Assembly: GCA_947382415.1 (NCBI GenBank)
Contig: CANCYO010000030.1
Coordinates: 1 to 33,280 of the forward strand
Direction: 5' to 3'
Origin: an uncultured Lachnospiraceae bacterium
Lineage (GTDB): Bacteria > Bacillota > Clostridia > Lachnospirales > Lachnospiraceae
DNA length: 33,280 nucleotides
The notes below the pieces were generated by a model that saw only the letters and a program-made list of their open reading frames with translations, ran no database searches and was not told the origin of the DNA. The translations under genes and the position numbers were made by a program. The first letter of the stretch is position 1. Every line of letters begins with the position of its first letter. Shown here in pieces: positions 16,169 through 23,581 of this stretch.

Positions 16169-17704
16169 TTAATGCGGATTATTCATATCGCCAGATTCGA
16201 CGGATGGTTGATTATAAAGGATGGAAATACTTTCCTTTTTAAAGTATTCTGCGGTTTTTTGGTTGGTGGGGTCTTCGCTGTCGGAGGAAAAATCCCCCAC
16301 ATACAGCATATCAGGCTGATGTATATAGGGGGTAAATTCTACCCGGGTCACAGCCGGATCATTTAAAACCTGCATCCGTTTCTGGTATTCCGCTTCATAG
16401 GCGCTGGCCTCGCCGCTTAAAAGCAGTGAGACGGCTTTGGAGGTGGTACATTGCAGGATGGCGCCGTTTACTGTCTGAAGGATCAGCAAAAGCGCAAATG
16501 CAACGACTCCAATTGCTGGTATAATTGCGGATATAATTCTGCCTGACAGATCTGTCCTGAAAAGTCTGTCTGATGTGTTTGGCCTGCCCGCCGGACCTTT
16601 GACGGATATCAGCCGGTAAAGCGCTCCCAGCAGATAGTAATAGAGAAAGAGGGTGCAGAGGATAAAACTGTAATATACGATGGATACCGCTCTGGCTGGT
16701 CCGGTGGAATTCATGGTGTAAAAGAGGGGGCAGGACATAGAGCAGAATATCCCATAGGAAAAGGCAGCCACAACGAATGGGAACCGAAAGCGCAGAGCAG
16801 AGTTTTGGTAGCTTTTCCAGAATATTGGAGTCAGACACAGGGCGGCAGTCAGCCACCATGGATGGATCCAGGAGCGCAGATACAGGATTCCCTGTGCAAG
16901 AGACTTCAGTACGGCCTTCCATGCCGGAATTTTCCACATCCCACTCTGCCGGACAGCATTTCCCGGCGCAAGGGCATTGACTGCAAAGGAGCACAAAAGT
17001 ACGATGCAGATCATGCTCAGTTCCAAAGCAGGTCTGCGTTTATGAGCTGCAATCAGATAAATAGCGAGGCATACCGTCAAAATCATGAGAGGCAGCAGGG
17101 AGACATAATTCCCTCCGGCCAGAAATACGGCGAGTATGAGCAGCAATGCAAGACGGCGTTTTCTCTGATTTGACAGCTCCCGGAGCAAAAGTCCCAGAAA
17201 AACCAGGCTCAGAGCAAAAAAGCCCGTATAATACATGGAACCGTTATACCAGAAGAATGTTTCTCCCTGAGAGGGAACCGTCTCCACGCAGAGCAGAGCC
17301 GCCGCGGAGGAGACAGCCATCCACATGTGCGCAGTACCTTTTGCATATTGGCAGATCAGGGGTTTGAGACAATAGAAAATACTGCCGGTCAGCGACAGAA
17401 GCATCACTGCCGTCACTGTCCGATAGGCCCAGTCTCCCCATATATTAGGCGGCAGATACATGAAAAACATGGCGGAGTAGGTTCCCTGCCATTGCCGGTA
17501 TTCCTGGGCAACACCCCGTGCTGCTTTTGCAAGAATATCGAAAACGGATCCGCCGTTGAGACGTTCATGGTAAGTTGTCACTCCGTAATAATAGTCATCC
17601 CCGGTGGGATGATTGTATCTTCCCAGATACATGACCGGAAGCAGGCTCAGTACAAGAATGATCAGCATGCTCCAGGCCAGTATTTTCTCGTATCTTTGGT
17701 TCAT
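16169..17704 (-). CDS. Polytopic membrane protein, DUF6056-like
   Basis: This 511-aa protein has about ten or eleven predicted membrane spans. The first external loop carries acidic, aromatic motifs (NHPTGDDYYYG and YRQWQGTYS), a layout seen in DUF6056 and in GT-C-type glycosyltransferases, where the Asp residues are catalytic. The C-terminal soluble segment (about 440-511) is probably extracytoplasmic. A role in transferring sugar to a surface polymer is possible but unproven. It has its own promoter (17778-17806) and ends 45 bp before the coat-type pair. Confidence 0.75.
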   Translation of the reverse strand: MNQRYEKILAWSMLIILVLSLLPVMYLGRYNHPTGDDYYYGVTTYHERLNGGSVFDILAKAARGVAQEYRQWQGTYSAMFFMYLPPNIWGDWAYRTVTAVMLLSLTGSIFYCLKPLICQYAKGTAHMWMAVSSAAALLCVETVPSQGETFFWYNGSMYYTGFFALSLVFLGLLLRELSNQRKRRLALLLILAVFLAGGNYVSLLPLMILTVCLAIYLIAAHKRRPALELSMICIVLLCSFAVNALAPGNAVRQSGMWKIPAWKAVLKSLAQGILYLRSWIHPWWLTAALCLTPIFWKSYQNSALRFRFPFVVAAFSYGIFCSMSCPLFYTMNSTGPARAVSIVYYSFILCTLFLYYYLLGALYRLISVKGPAGRPNTSDRLFRTDLSGRIISAIIPAIGVVAFALLLILQTVNGAILQCTTSKAVSLLLSGEASAYEAEYQKRMQVLNDPAVTRVEFTPYIHQPDMLYVGDFSSDSEDPTNQKTAEYFKKESISILYNQPSVESGDMNNPH

Positions 17705-17777
17705 CTGTGCGCTATATCCTCTCTGCCCGCCGGCGGATGGTTTTTTTGCTCAATAGTTTGCTGTTTTGACATATTTC

Positions 17778-17806
17778 ATATTATCATATAGCTTTTGATG
17801 TGTAAA
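17778..17806 (-). promoter_or_regulatory. Promoter of the DUF6056-like gene
   Basis: Reading leftwards, TTTACA (17806-17801) and TAATAT (17783-17778) are 17 bp apart. The transcript would start near 17770, giving a leader of about 65 bases. Confidence 0.6.
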
Positions 17807-17867
17807 GAAATGCAGTTGGAGTTTGCCCCCCCATGAATCTGTCCTGTTGCTGATTTTGGATATAAGC

Positions 17868-17895
17868 TTGACATGGAAAACAGATGTGATATACT
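17868..17895 (+). promoter_or_regulatory. Promoter of the nitronate-monooxygenase-like gene
   Basis: A consensus TTGACA (17868-17873) lies 16 bp before TATACT (17890-17895), with TG just upstream of the -10. The start codon is about 45 bases further down. Confidence 0.75.
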
Positions 17896-17946
17896 TTGAA
17901 TATCAAAAAACTTTAAATTCAAATAATATGGGAGGCGCGCATAAGT

Positions 17947-19023
17947 ATGGAGTCCGAGAGATCAGCAGAATGGAAGGCACTGAAAATAGGCGATTTGACA
18001 GCAGCCATACCTGTGATACAGGGAGGCATGGGGGTGGGCATCAGCCTGCACGGGCTGGCGGGAGCAGTGGCAGCGGAGGGCGGTATCGGTATCATCTCCA
18101 CCGCACAGATCGGTTTCAGGGAGGAGGGATTTCATGAGGATCCCATCGGGACAAATCTGAAAGCCATTGCCACAGAGCTTAAAAAAGCCAGAGAACTGGC
18201 TCCAACAGGAATTATTGGTGTAAATATCATGGTGGCTACCAGAGGCTATGAGGATTATGTGCGGGCAGCTGTGCAGGCAGGAGCGGATCTGATCATTTCC
18301 GGGGCGGGACTGCCCATGAATCTGCCTGCTCTCACGGAAGGGAGCCGGACGAAAATCGCGCCTATTGTGTCCGGCAGGAAAGCCGCAGAAGTAATTTTCA
18401 AATATTGGACCAAAAAATTTGACAGGTTGCCTGATCTGGTAGTGATAGAGGGCCCCAAAGCGGGTGGGCATCTGGGATTTTCCACGGAAGAGCTGGAGAG
18501 GTATCTCTCGGGTGAGCTGGACTACGATGAGGAGATTGGCAGAATCATCGCCTTTGTGAAGGAACGCGCCAAGGAGCGGCAGACGCAAATCCCTGTGGTT
18601 GTGGCAGGCGGTATATATACCAGAGAGGATGCCGGGCATATGATGGCTCTGGGGGCAGACGGAGTACAGATGGCTACCCGCTTTGTGACTACTTATGAAT
18701 GCGACGCGCCCGATGCCTATAAGCAGGCGTATATCCGCGCGGAAGAATCGGATATCACGCTGGTGAAAAGTCCGGTGGGCATGCCCGGACGGGCCATTCG
18801 AAACGCTTTTTTGGATCGGACGAAAGAAGGACAGATTCCTCACGGAAAATGTCATCTCTGTGTCAGCACCTGTAAACCGGCCGAAACGCCTTATTGTATC
18901 ACGGAAGCTTTGGTGAACGCGGCCGAGGGCCGGGTGGAGGACGCTCTTTTGTTTGCGGGGAGCAATGCGTACAGGGCCAAAGAACTGGAGCATGTCCGTG
19001 ATATCATGAGAGAGTTTGCGTAA
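17947..19023 (+). CDS. NAD(P)H-dependent flavin oxidoreductase, nitronate monooxygenase family
   Basis: The 358-aa protein has a TIM-barrel FMN fold: IPVIQGGMGVGIS at residues 21-33, GVNIMVA at 91-97, IEGPKAGGHLGF with catalytic-position His175, and phosphate-binding VAGGIYTREDAGHMMALGADGVQMATRF. Family members oxidise nitronates, and the related FabK reduces enoyl-ACP; the sequence alone does not settle the substrate. A late cysteine cluster (CxxCxxxC followed seven residues later by another Cys, within HGKCHLCVSTC and PYC) could bind metal or Fe-S and is not part of classical NMO. No fab genes surround it. The GGGAGG site precedes the ATG. Confidence 0.85.
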   Translation: MESERSAEWKALKIGDLTAAIPVIQGGMGVGISLHGLAGAVAAEGGIGIISTAQIGFREEGFHEDPIGTNLKAIATELKKARELAPTGIIGVNIMVATRGYEDYVRAAVQAGADLIISGAGLPMNLPALTEGSRTKIAPIVSGRKAAEVIFKYWTKKFDRLPDLVVIEGPKAGGHLGFSTEELERYLSGELDYDEEIGRIIAFVKERAKERQTQIPVVVAGGIYTREDAGHMMALGADGVQMATRFVTTYECDAPDAYKQAYIRAEESDITLVKSPVGMPGRAIRNAFLDRTKEGQIPHGKCHLCVSTCKPAETPYCITEALVNAAEGRVEDALLFAGSNAYRAKELEHVRDIMREFA

Positions 19024-19108
19024 TCTGCGTATGGAATGGCAGAGTGCTCTTCTCGGCGTCTTTTATGGAGATATGATTCATATACTGTTTTGAGTAGAAA
19101 ATTGCGAA

Positions 19109-19124
19109 GGCTCCTGAGGGAGCC
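19109..19124 (+). promoter_or_regulatory. Hairpin covering the spmA ribosome site candidate
   Basis: GGCTCC and GGAGCC form a 6-bp stem with a TGAG loop, ending 11 bases before the spmA ATG. The GGGAG inside it is the best Shine-Dalgarno match, so folding could limit translation. Confidence 0.4.
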
Positions 19125-19135
19125 GTGAGAAAAAT

Positions 19136-19765
19136 ATGCTGAATTATATCTGGGCATTCATGATCATGCTGGGAGTAATTTATGCCGCGTTTACAGGAAA
19201 TATGGAGAATGTGACCAACGCGGCGCTGCAGAGTGCGGGAGAGGCGATCTCTCTGTGTATTACCATGGCGGGGGTGGTGGCGCTGTGGATGGGTTTGATG
19301 GAAATTGCAAAAGAGGCGGGACTGATTCAGAAGATGACCAGAGGAATCAGTCCTTTTTTGGATTTTATGTTTCCTAAAATCCCTAAAAAACATCCGGCCA
19401 GAGAGTACATAGCCACAAACGTGATCGCCAATGTTCTGGGGCTGGGCTGGGCGTGTACGCCCGCCGGACTGAAGGCCATGGAGGAACTGGGCAGGCTGGA
19501 GGAAGAGCGGGGCAATCCGGCGTATCAGAGTGACGGCAAAGGTGCGGGAGACAAGAAAGAGCGTGTTGCCAGCAATGAAATGTGTACATTTTTGATATTG
19601 AATATCTCTTCATTGCAGTTGATACCTGTCAATATGATCGCGTACAGGCAGCAGTACGGCAGCGTGAACCCCGCGGGAATCATAGCGCCGGCCATCGCCG
19701 CGACATTTATCAGTACGATTACAGCCATAGTTTATTGCAAAATAAAGGAATGGGTAGGAAAATAG
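19136..19765 (+). CDS. spmA: Spore maturation protein A
   Basis: A 209-aa membrane protein of the nucleoside-recognition (Gate) family with about five spans. Motifs are the NAALQSAGEAISLCI helix, the KIPKKHPAREYIATNVIANVLGLGWACTPAGLKAMEEL core, and the NISSLQLIPVNMIAYR segment. In Bacillus, SpmA works with SpmB in dehydration of the spore core. No spmB follows; the next gene is convergent. The ATG is preceded by a 6-bp hairpin (GGCTCC/GGAGCC, 19109-19124) that covers the only G-rich ribosome-site candidate. Confidence 0.9.
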   Translation: MLNYIWAFMIMLGVIYAAFTGNMENVTNAALQSAGEAISLCITMAGVVALWMGLMEIAKEAGLIQKMTRGISPFLDFMFPKIPKKHPAREYIATNVIANVLGLGWACTPAGLKAMEELGRLEEERGNPAYQSDGKGAGDKKERVASNEMCTFLILNISSLQLIPVNMIAYRQQYGSVNPAGIIAPAIAATFISTITAIVYCKIKEWVGK

Positions 19766-19773
19766 CTGCGGCT

Positions 19774-20655
19774 TTATTCTAATTTGACACAAAAGGCAAA
19801 ATAGCCGTGTCCGGTATTAAACAGCAGACTATAGTCAAAAATCTCCAGATAAAAGGCCTTTTGGAACTGTTCCGGAGATATGAGATGGCTGCTTTCCAAT
19901 TGATATTGTGAAGACAGGCGGCAATGTATGCCAAGCTGTTCCACGATCCGTATTGCAAGTTCTTTTCCCGCATTCGTGACCACTTTATCCATTTTGGTCA
20001 GCGGCATACCCAGCATGGCGCTGACTGCTCTGAGTACCAGACTTTCTTCCAGTACCATAAAAATCTGAATTCTTTTTCCCGTAGTTGCGCGATAAATTAA
20101 TCGAATGATCAGGCTGGTTCCAAAGTCTTCACCGCTGTAATATTCACTTACGGTTTCTATCTGTAGTCTGAAAATTTCCTGTATGGTGACAGCCAGAGCA
20201 TTTTCCAGGGCATCTATTTCGGCGCTGGTGTTGTCTGCTTTCCATCTGTTTGGAATTCTACCTGTAATGGCCCGGTCTTCAATTATAATGTGAGCGGTGA
20301 GCCATCCAAGGCAGATGCCGAGAAAATGGTGAATAGATTCCTGAGAATAGTTGGATTCAGTAAGATCCTTTTCCAGTGCAGGAAGCGTTTTATAACGCAT
20401 GTCGTCATGCAGGCGTTTGTGTATCTCATATCCGTTATAGTCGATAGACTTCATATAGGCTTCTTCGTCGGTAAAGTGTTCTATGGCATAATTTTTAAAA
20501 AATTTGATACCCTCGGCACATGCCCATTGCCCGTTATTTTCATCTCGGCTCAAATGTATCAGTTTGCCAACAATGGAAAAGAGCTTCCGATGTGCATTGT
20601 CGATGGAATCAACTCCGATGTTAAAATGTTTGTTCCATTCAGCTTCTTTAGACAT
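19774..20655 (-). CDS. Bacteriohemerythrin with CheX-like C-terminal domain
   Basis: Residues 1-130 are a hemerythrin four-helix domain with all seven di-iron ligands: His22, His60, Glu64, His79, His83, His122 and Asp127. Such domains bind O2 or NO, or store iron. Residues about 150-293 resemble the CheX/CheC-type fold (an NALAVTIQEIFRL helix, then RAVSAMLGMPLTKMDKVVTNAGKELAIRIVEQLG), which in other proteins binds or dephosphorylates CheY-like partners. The fusion suggests an oxygen or redox sensor tied to a signalling output. I see no clear EXXN phosphatase motif. The end is 8 bp from the convergent spmA end. The ATG follows AAAGGAG. Confidence 0.85.
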   Translation of the reverse strand: MSKEAEWNKHFNIGVDSIDNAHRKLFSIVGKLIHLSRDENNGQWACAEGIKFFKNYAIEHFTDEEAYMKSIDYNGYEIHKRLHDDMRYKTLPALEKDLTESNYSQESIHHFLGICLGWLTAHIIIEDRAITGRIPNRWKADNTSAEIDALENALAVTIQEIFRLQIETVSEYYSGEDFGTSLIIRLIYRATTGKRIQIFMVLEESLVLRAVSAMLGMPLTKMDKVVTNAGKELAIRIVEQLGIHCRLSSQYQLESSHLISPEQFQKAFYLEIFDYSLLFNTGHGYFAFCVKLE

Positions 20656-20787
20656 GACGCTCCTTTATCAAACGGGAAAACATCCCATAGCTTTGTTTGG
20701 ATTTAAGATTAGATTTGTTAATATGATATGTCGAGGATTGGTATTTGGTGTCGGATTGGGGAAAAGTTGTGATATTACGGAAGGAAA

Positions 20788-20820
20788 CTCCCCGGCACAA
20801 TCACGCGCTGGGGAGCTTTT
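20788..20820. terminator. Hairpin ending the crRNA-like RNA (also terminator-like on plus strand)
   Basis: CTCCCC (20788-20793) pairs with GGGGAG (20810-20815), with GC/GC closing pairs inside. The plus strand continues C-TTTTT and the minus strand TTTCCTT. In the minus-strand RNA the CTCCCC stem resembles the CTCCC/GGGAG stem of the CRISPR repeat and sits at the distance of the next repeat. Confidence 0.65.
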
Positions 20821-20848
20821 TCCTGAAAACCTATTTGTTTCTGTTCAC

Positions 20849-20884
20849 ATTTCAATCCACATTATTGAACAGATCAATAATGAC
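20849..20884 (-). repeat. Degenerate CRISPR repeat with preserved handle and covarying hairpin
   Basis: On the minus strand this 36-bp element starts GTCA, as the array repeat does, and ends with the repeat's last 13 bases, TGTGGATTGAAAT (20861-20849). Between them, CATTATTG (20882-20875) and CAATAATG (20867-20860) form a perfect 8-bp stem with a seven-base loop. The array repeat has a CACTCCC/GGGAGTG stem in the same place, so the stem is kept with different bases. The 11-nt handle TGGATTGAAAT directly follows the stem in both. Confidence 0.9.
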
Positions 20885-20921
20885 AATTGCATAGATTATG
20901 GATTATCATAACCTGTCTACA

Positions 20922-20949
20922 ATTATATCAAATAAAATATTAATTGCAA
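20922..20949 (-). promoter_or_regulatory. Promoter of the crRNA-like RNA
   Basis: Reading leftwards, TTGCAA (20949-20944) and TATAAT (20927-20922) are 16 bp apart, with an extended -10 TG (TGATATAAT). This is the strongest minus-strand promoter match in the region. Confidence 0.8.
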
Positions 20950-20956
20950 CACTTAC

Positions 20957-20979
20957 TTCGTGAAAAGAAAAAAATAAGT
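20957..20979 (+). promoter_or_regulatory. Predicted Cascade target: TTC PAM plus 20-nt protospacer
   Basis: TTC (20957-20959) is the usual type I-C PAM and directly precedes the 20-nt match to the upstream RNA's guide. Seventeen of 20 bases match and the three mismatches are at guide positions 6, 12 and 18. Pairing stops after position 20. The site lies between the cas -35 (20995) and the -35 of the divergent RNA promoter (20949-20944). Confidence 0.85.
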
Positions 20980-20994
20980 AACGATAAAATGCGC

Positions 20995-21023
20995 TTGCAT
21001 TTAAATGTAAGTTATGGTAATAT
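20995..21023 (+). promoter_or_regulatory. Promoter of the cas operon
   Basis: TTGCAT (20995-21000) lies exactly 17 bp before TAATAT (21018-21023), putting the start near 21030 and leaving a leader of about 87 bases to the cas3 ATG. A full Cascade footprint from the PAM at 20957 would reach the -35. Confidence 0.75.
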
Positions 21024-21116
21024 TTAGTCAACACAAAGTAAATGAGAAAATAATCTATGTATATTATTATATATAAAAATTAGTGCAGACACAAGACAAC
21101 ATGTTGAGGGAATTTT

Positions 21117-23555
21117 ATGAATTTACCAAATTTAGTGGCACATTTAACAAATGTAAACGGAATCAGAACAGAGCAGAGCTTAAAGGAGCATTGCTTTCAG
21201 ACTGCGGAATATGCCGGAACCAGTATTGGGAGCGCGGAATTTTTCCATACTGTCCATCTGGCAGGTTTGCTGCATGATATGGGGAAGGCAAAGGCAGAAT
21301 TCGTAGAATACCTGGATGCCGTATATCAGGGACAGGATGTAAAGCGGGGAACGATCAATCACTCTTTCGCCGGTGTAATCTGGCTTCTGGAGAAGCATCA
21401 CAGAGATACTTCCTCGCTGTGGGAGAAGCTTACAAGCGAGATCATCGGGTATGCGGCAGGTTCTCATCACGGTTTGTTTGACTGCGTAGATCTGGATGGC
21501 AAAAACGGTTTTCTGCATCGTTTACAGACTGATAAAAAAGAGTTGTGCTATGAGGAGGCGGTCACAAACTTCTTTGAACAGGTTGTTGAGGAGGCCTGTG
21601 TAGAAGAGGAGTTTAAGAAGGCCGTGTCGGAAGTGGAAGCATTTTTTACAGAAGTGAAAGATACATATGGTTCAAATGCAGGCAAAGTGTTTTTCCAGGT
21701 AAGTATGCTGATCAGACTGGCGCTCTCGGCTGTCATCTACGGGGATCGCAGAGACACCAGTGAATTCATGAGCGGGCATTCGCGTCAGGAGGCAGCTCTT
21801 CAGGCAGAGGAAGCCGCATGGAAGAGGCGCAGGGATTTTTTTGAAGATAAGCTGTCGGATCTGGATTCATCTACGATATTAAATCAGGTTCGAAGCGATA
21901 TTTCCGGGCAGTGTCTTTTGGCGGCGGAGAGACCGTCGGGGATTTACCGGCTGAGCGTGCCGACAGGAGCCGGTAAGACTCTGTGTACGCTGCGCTATGC
22001 GCTGGCTCATGCTGAAAAATATCATAAAAAGAGAATTATTTTTATTATTCCGCTGTTGAGCGTGCTGGATCAGAATGTAAAGGTAATACGGGATTATGTA
22101 CCGGATGCAGGGGAAGTTTTGGAGCATCATTCCAATGTAATACAGGAGAGAAATTCCGGGGAAGAGGCGGACAGGTATGAATTTTTAGAAGAGAGCTGGA
22201 ATTATCCCATTGTAGTTTCCACAATGGTGCAGCTTTTGAATATTCTTTTTTCTCATCAGACATCTTCTGTCGGAAGAATGCAGGCATTGTGCGACAGTGT
22301 GATCGTCATAGATGAAGTCCAGTCTCTGCCGGGGAAAGTGACGGTGATGTTCAACATGGCCATGAACTTTCTGCAGAGGCACTGTAACGCGACCATTGTG
22401 CTGTCAACGGCCACGCAGCCTTGTTTTGAGGAATTAAAATGGCCTTTGCTGCTTGCCGGGGATCCGGATATGGTCTGCTTGAATCAGGAGCAGTGCCGGG
22501 TGTTTGAACGGGCCGATATCCAAAGCAGAGTGCTGTCCGGAGGGATGGATTGGGATGAATGCGCGGCATTTTGTGCGGAGCAAATGGAATCCCATACTTC
22601 ACTTCTTGTAATATGCAATACCAAATCCGAGGCCAGGAAGCTGAGTGAAAAGCTCTTAGAGCAGGCCGAATACCAACAGTGGGATATCTTTCATCTTTCC
22701 ACGGCAATGTGCCAGGCGCACAGGGTAGAGGTATTGGACGGGCTCAGGGAACGCTTATCCGAATTACAGCAGAAGCCCAGAGAGGATAGCGACACACGAA
22801 GGCTTATCTGTGTTTCCACGCAGTTGATTGAGGCGGGGGTGGATATTTCTTTCTCCTGTGTCATCCGTATTCTGGCAGGAATCGATAATCTGTCTCAGGC
22901 AGCGGGGAGATGTAACCGCAGTAATGAATACGGACAAAAGGGGGCTGTGTATCTGATCAGCTTAAAGGATGAAAATCTAAATATGCTGAAGGATATCAGA
23001 AATGCGCAGCTTTGTACCCGAAATGTGCTGGAGAATCAAAAGGGTTCAGAGGAGTCGCTGATCGGAGAGCAGGCCGTTCGCAGATTTTACCGGTATCTTT
23101 TTGAGGCGACTGAAAAAGAGATCAGATATCCGATAGAGGATTGTCATACTACGCTTTATCTTGCGGATCTGTTGTCTAACAGGAATCCATATGCAAAACA
23201 AGCCGAGAAGTTTGTTTTACATCAGCCCTTTAAGACAGCAGGAAGGGCGTTTCGGGTATTTGACGAAAACACCATAGACGTGATAACGCCATACAAAGGA
23301 GGTCAGGAGGTGATAAAAGAGCTTCAGGCAATGGAGAGCAGATTTGAACCGGAAAAGTGCCGGGAGAAACTCCGGCAGGCTCAGAAATATACGGTAAGTC
23401 TTTATGCGTGGCAGAAGGAAAAGCTGGATCAGGCCGGACTGCTGTACAGCATACTGGATGGGAGCGTGTTACTGCTGGACAGTCAGGCATATGACGAGGG
23501 GCGATTCGGTGTGACCGTAATGGATGAGCAGGCGGCAGGGCATTATGTCCTGTAG
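21117..23555 (+). CDS. cas3: CRISPR-associated nuclease/helicase Cas3 (type I-C)
   Basis: Cas3 unwinds and degrades DNA that Cascade has bound. The 812-aa protein has an N-terminal HD nuclease domain: a His in KEHCFQTAEYA (about 25), LLHDMGK with His53-Asp54, and a later SHHG pair near 117. The superfamily 2 helicase follows: Walker A PTGAGKT (about 282-288), DEVQ (399-402), STATQP (about 430-435), and motif VI QAAGRCNR near 600. The GAGGG ribosome site lies six bases before the ATG. It is the first gene of the cas operon, with 17 bp before the next. Confidence 0.97.
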   Translation: MNLPNLVAHLTNVNGIRTEQSLKEHCFQTAEYAGTSIGSAEFFHTVHLAGLLHDMGKAKAEFVEYLDAVYQGQDVKRGTINHSFAGVIWLLEKHHRDTSSLWEKLTSEIIGYAAGSHHGLFDCVDLDGKNGFLHRLQTDKKELCYEEAVTNFFEQVVEEACVEEEFKKAVSEVEAFFTEVKDTYGSNAGKVFFQVSMLIRLALSAVIYGDRRDTSEFMSGHSRQEAALQAEEAAWKRRRDFFEDKLSDLDSSTILNQVRSDISGQCLLAAERPSGIYRLSVPTGAGKTLCTLRYALAHAEKYHKKRIIFIIPLLSVLDQNVKVIRDYVPDAGEVLEHHSNVIQERNSGEEADRYEFLEESWNYPIVVSTMVQLLNILFSHQTSSVGRMQALCDSVIVIDEVQSLPGKVTVMFNMAMNFLQRHCNATIVLSTATQPCFEELKWPLLLAGDPDMVCLNQEQCRVFERADIQSRVLSGGMDWDECAAFCAEQMESHTSLLVICNTKSEARKLSEKLLEQAEYQQWDIFHLSTAMCQAHRVEVLDGLRERLSELQQKPREDSDTRRLICVSTQLIEAGVDISFSCVIRILAGIDNLSQAAGRCNRSNEYGQKGAVYLISLKDENLNMLKDIRNAQLCTRNVLENQKGSEESLIGEQAVRRFYRYLFEATEKEIRYPIEDCHTTLYLADLLSNRNPYAKQAEKFVLHQPFKTAGRAFRVFDENTIDVITPYKGGQEVIKELQAMESRFEPEKCREKLRQAQKYTVSLYAWQKEKLDQAGLLYSILDGSVLLLDSQAYDEGRFGVTVMDEQAAGHYVL

Positions 23556-23581
23556 CCGGATATACAGGAGGTATGAGCGCG

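Larger units (their letters stand above)
20783..20915 (-). ncRNA. Candidate CreR-like, crRNA-like RNA autoregulating the cas operon
   Basis: Read leftwards: promoter (20949-20922), predicted start near 20915, one degenerate CRISPR repeat (20884-20849), a guide of about 30 nt (from 20848 to about 20816), and a terminal hairpin (20815-20788) with weak T-run TTTCCTT. The order mimics a mature type I-C crRNA: an 11-nt handle, guide, then a 3' hairpin. The guide starts GTGAAC AGAAAC AAATAG GT and matches 20960-20979 in the cas promoter region as GTGAAA AGAAAA AAATAA GT. It has mismatches only at positions 6, 12 and 18. Crosstalk RNAs of this kind are known for other CRISPR subtypes. Its existence here is inferred from sequence. 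Confidence 0.85.

Noticed and set aside
20656..20848. Toxin gene as in a CreTA addiction module
   Set aside because: I found no small toxin-like frame near the RNA, and its guide matches the cas promoter rather than a toxin promoter.
20829..20979. Guide-target match as a plain inverted repeat or protein operator
   Set aside because: Possible, but it does not explain the exact repeat handle beside one arm, the TTC beside the other, and the 6-12-18 mismatches.
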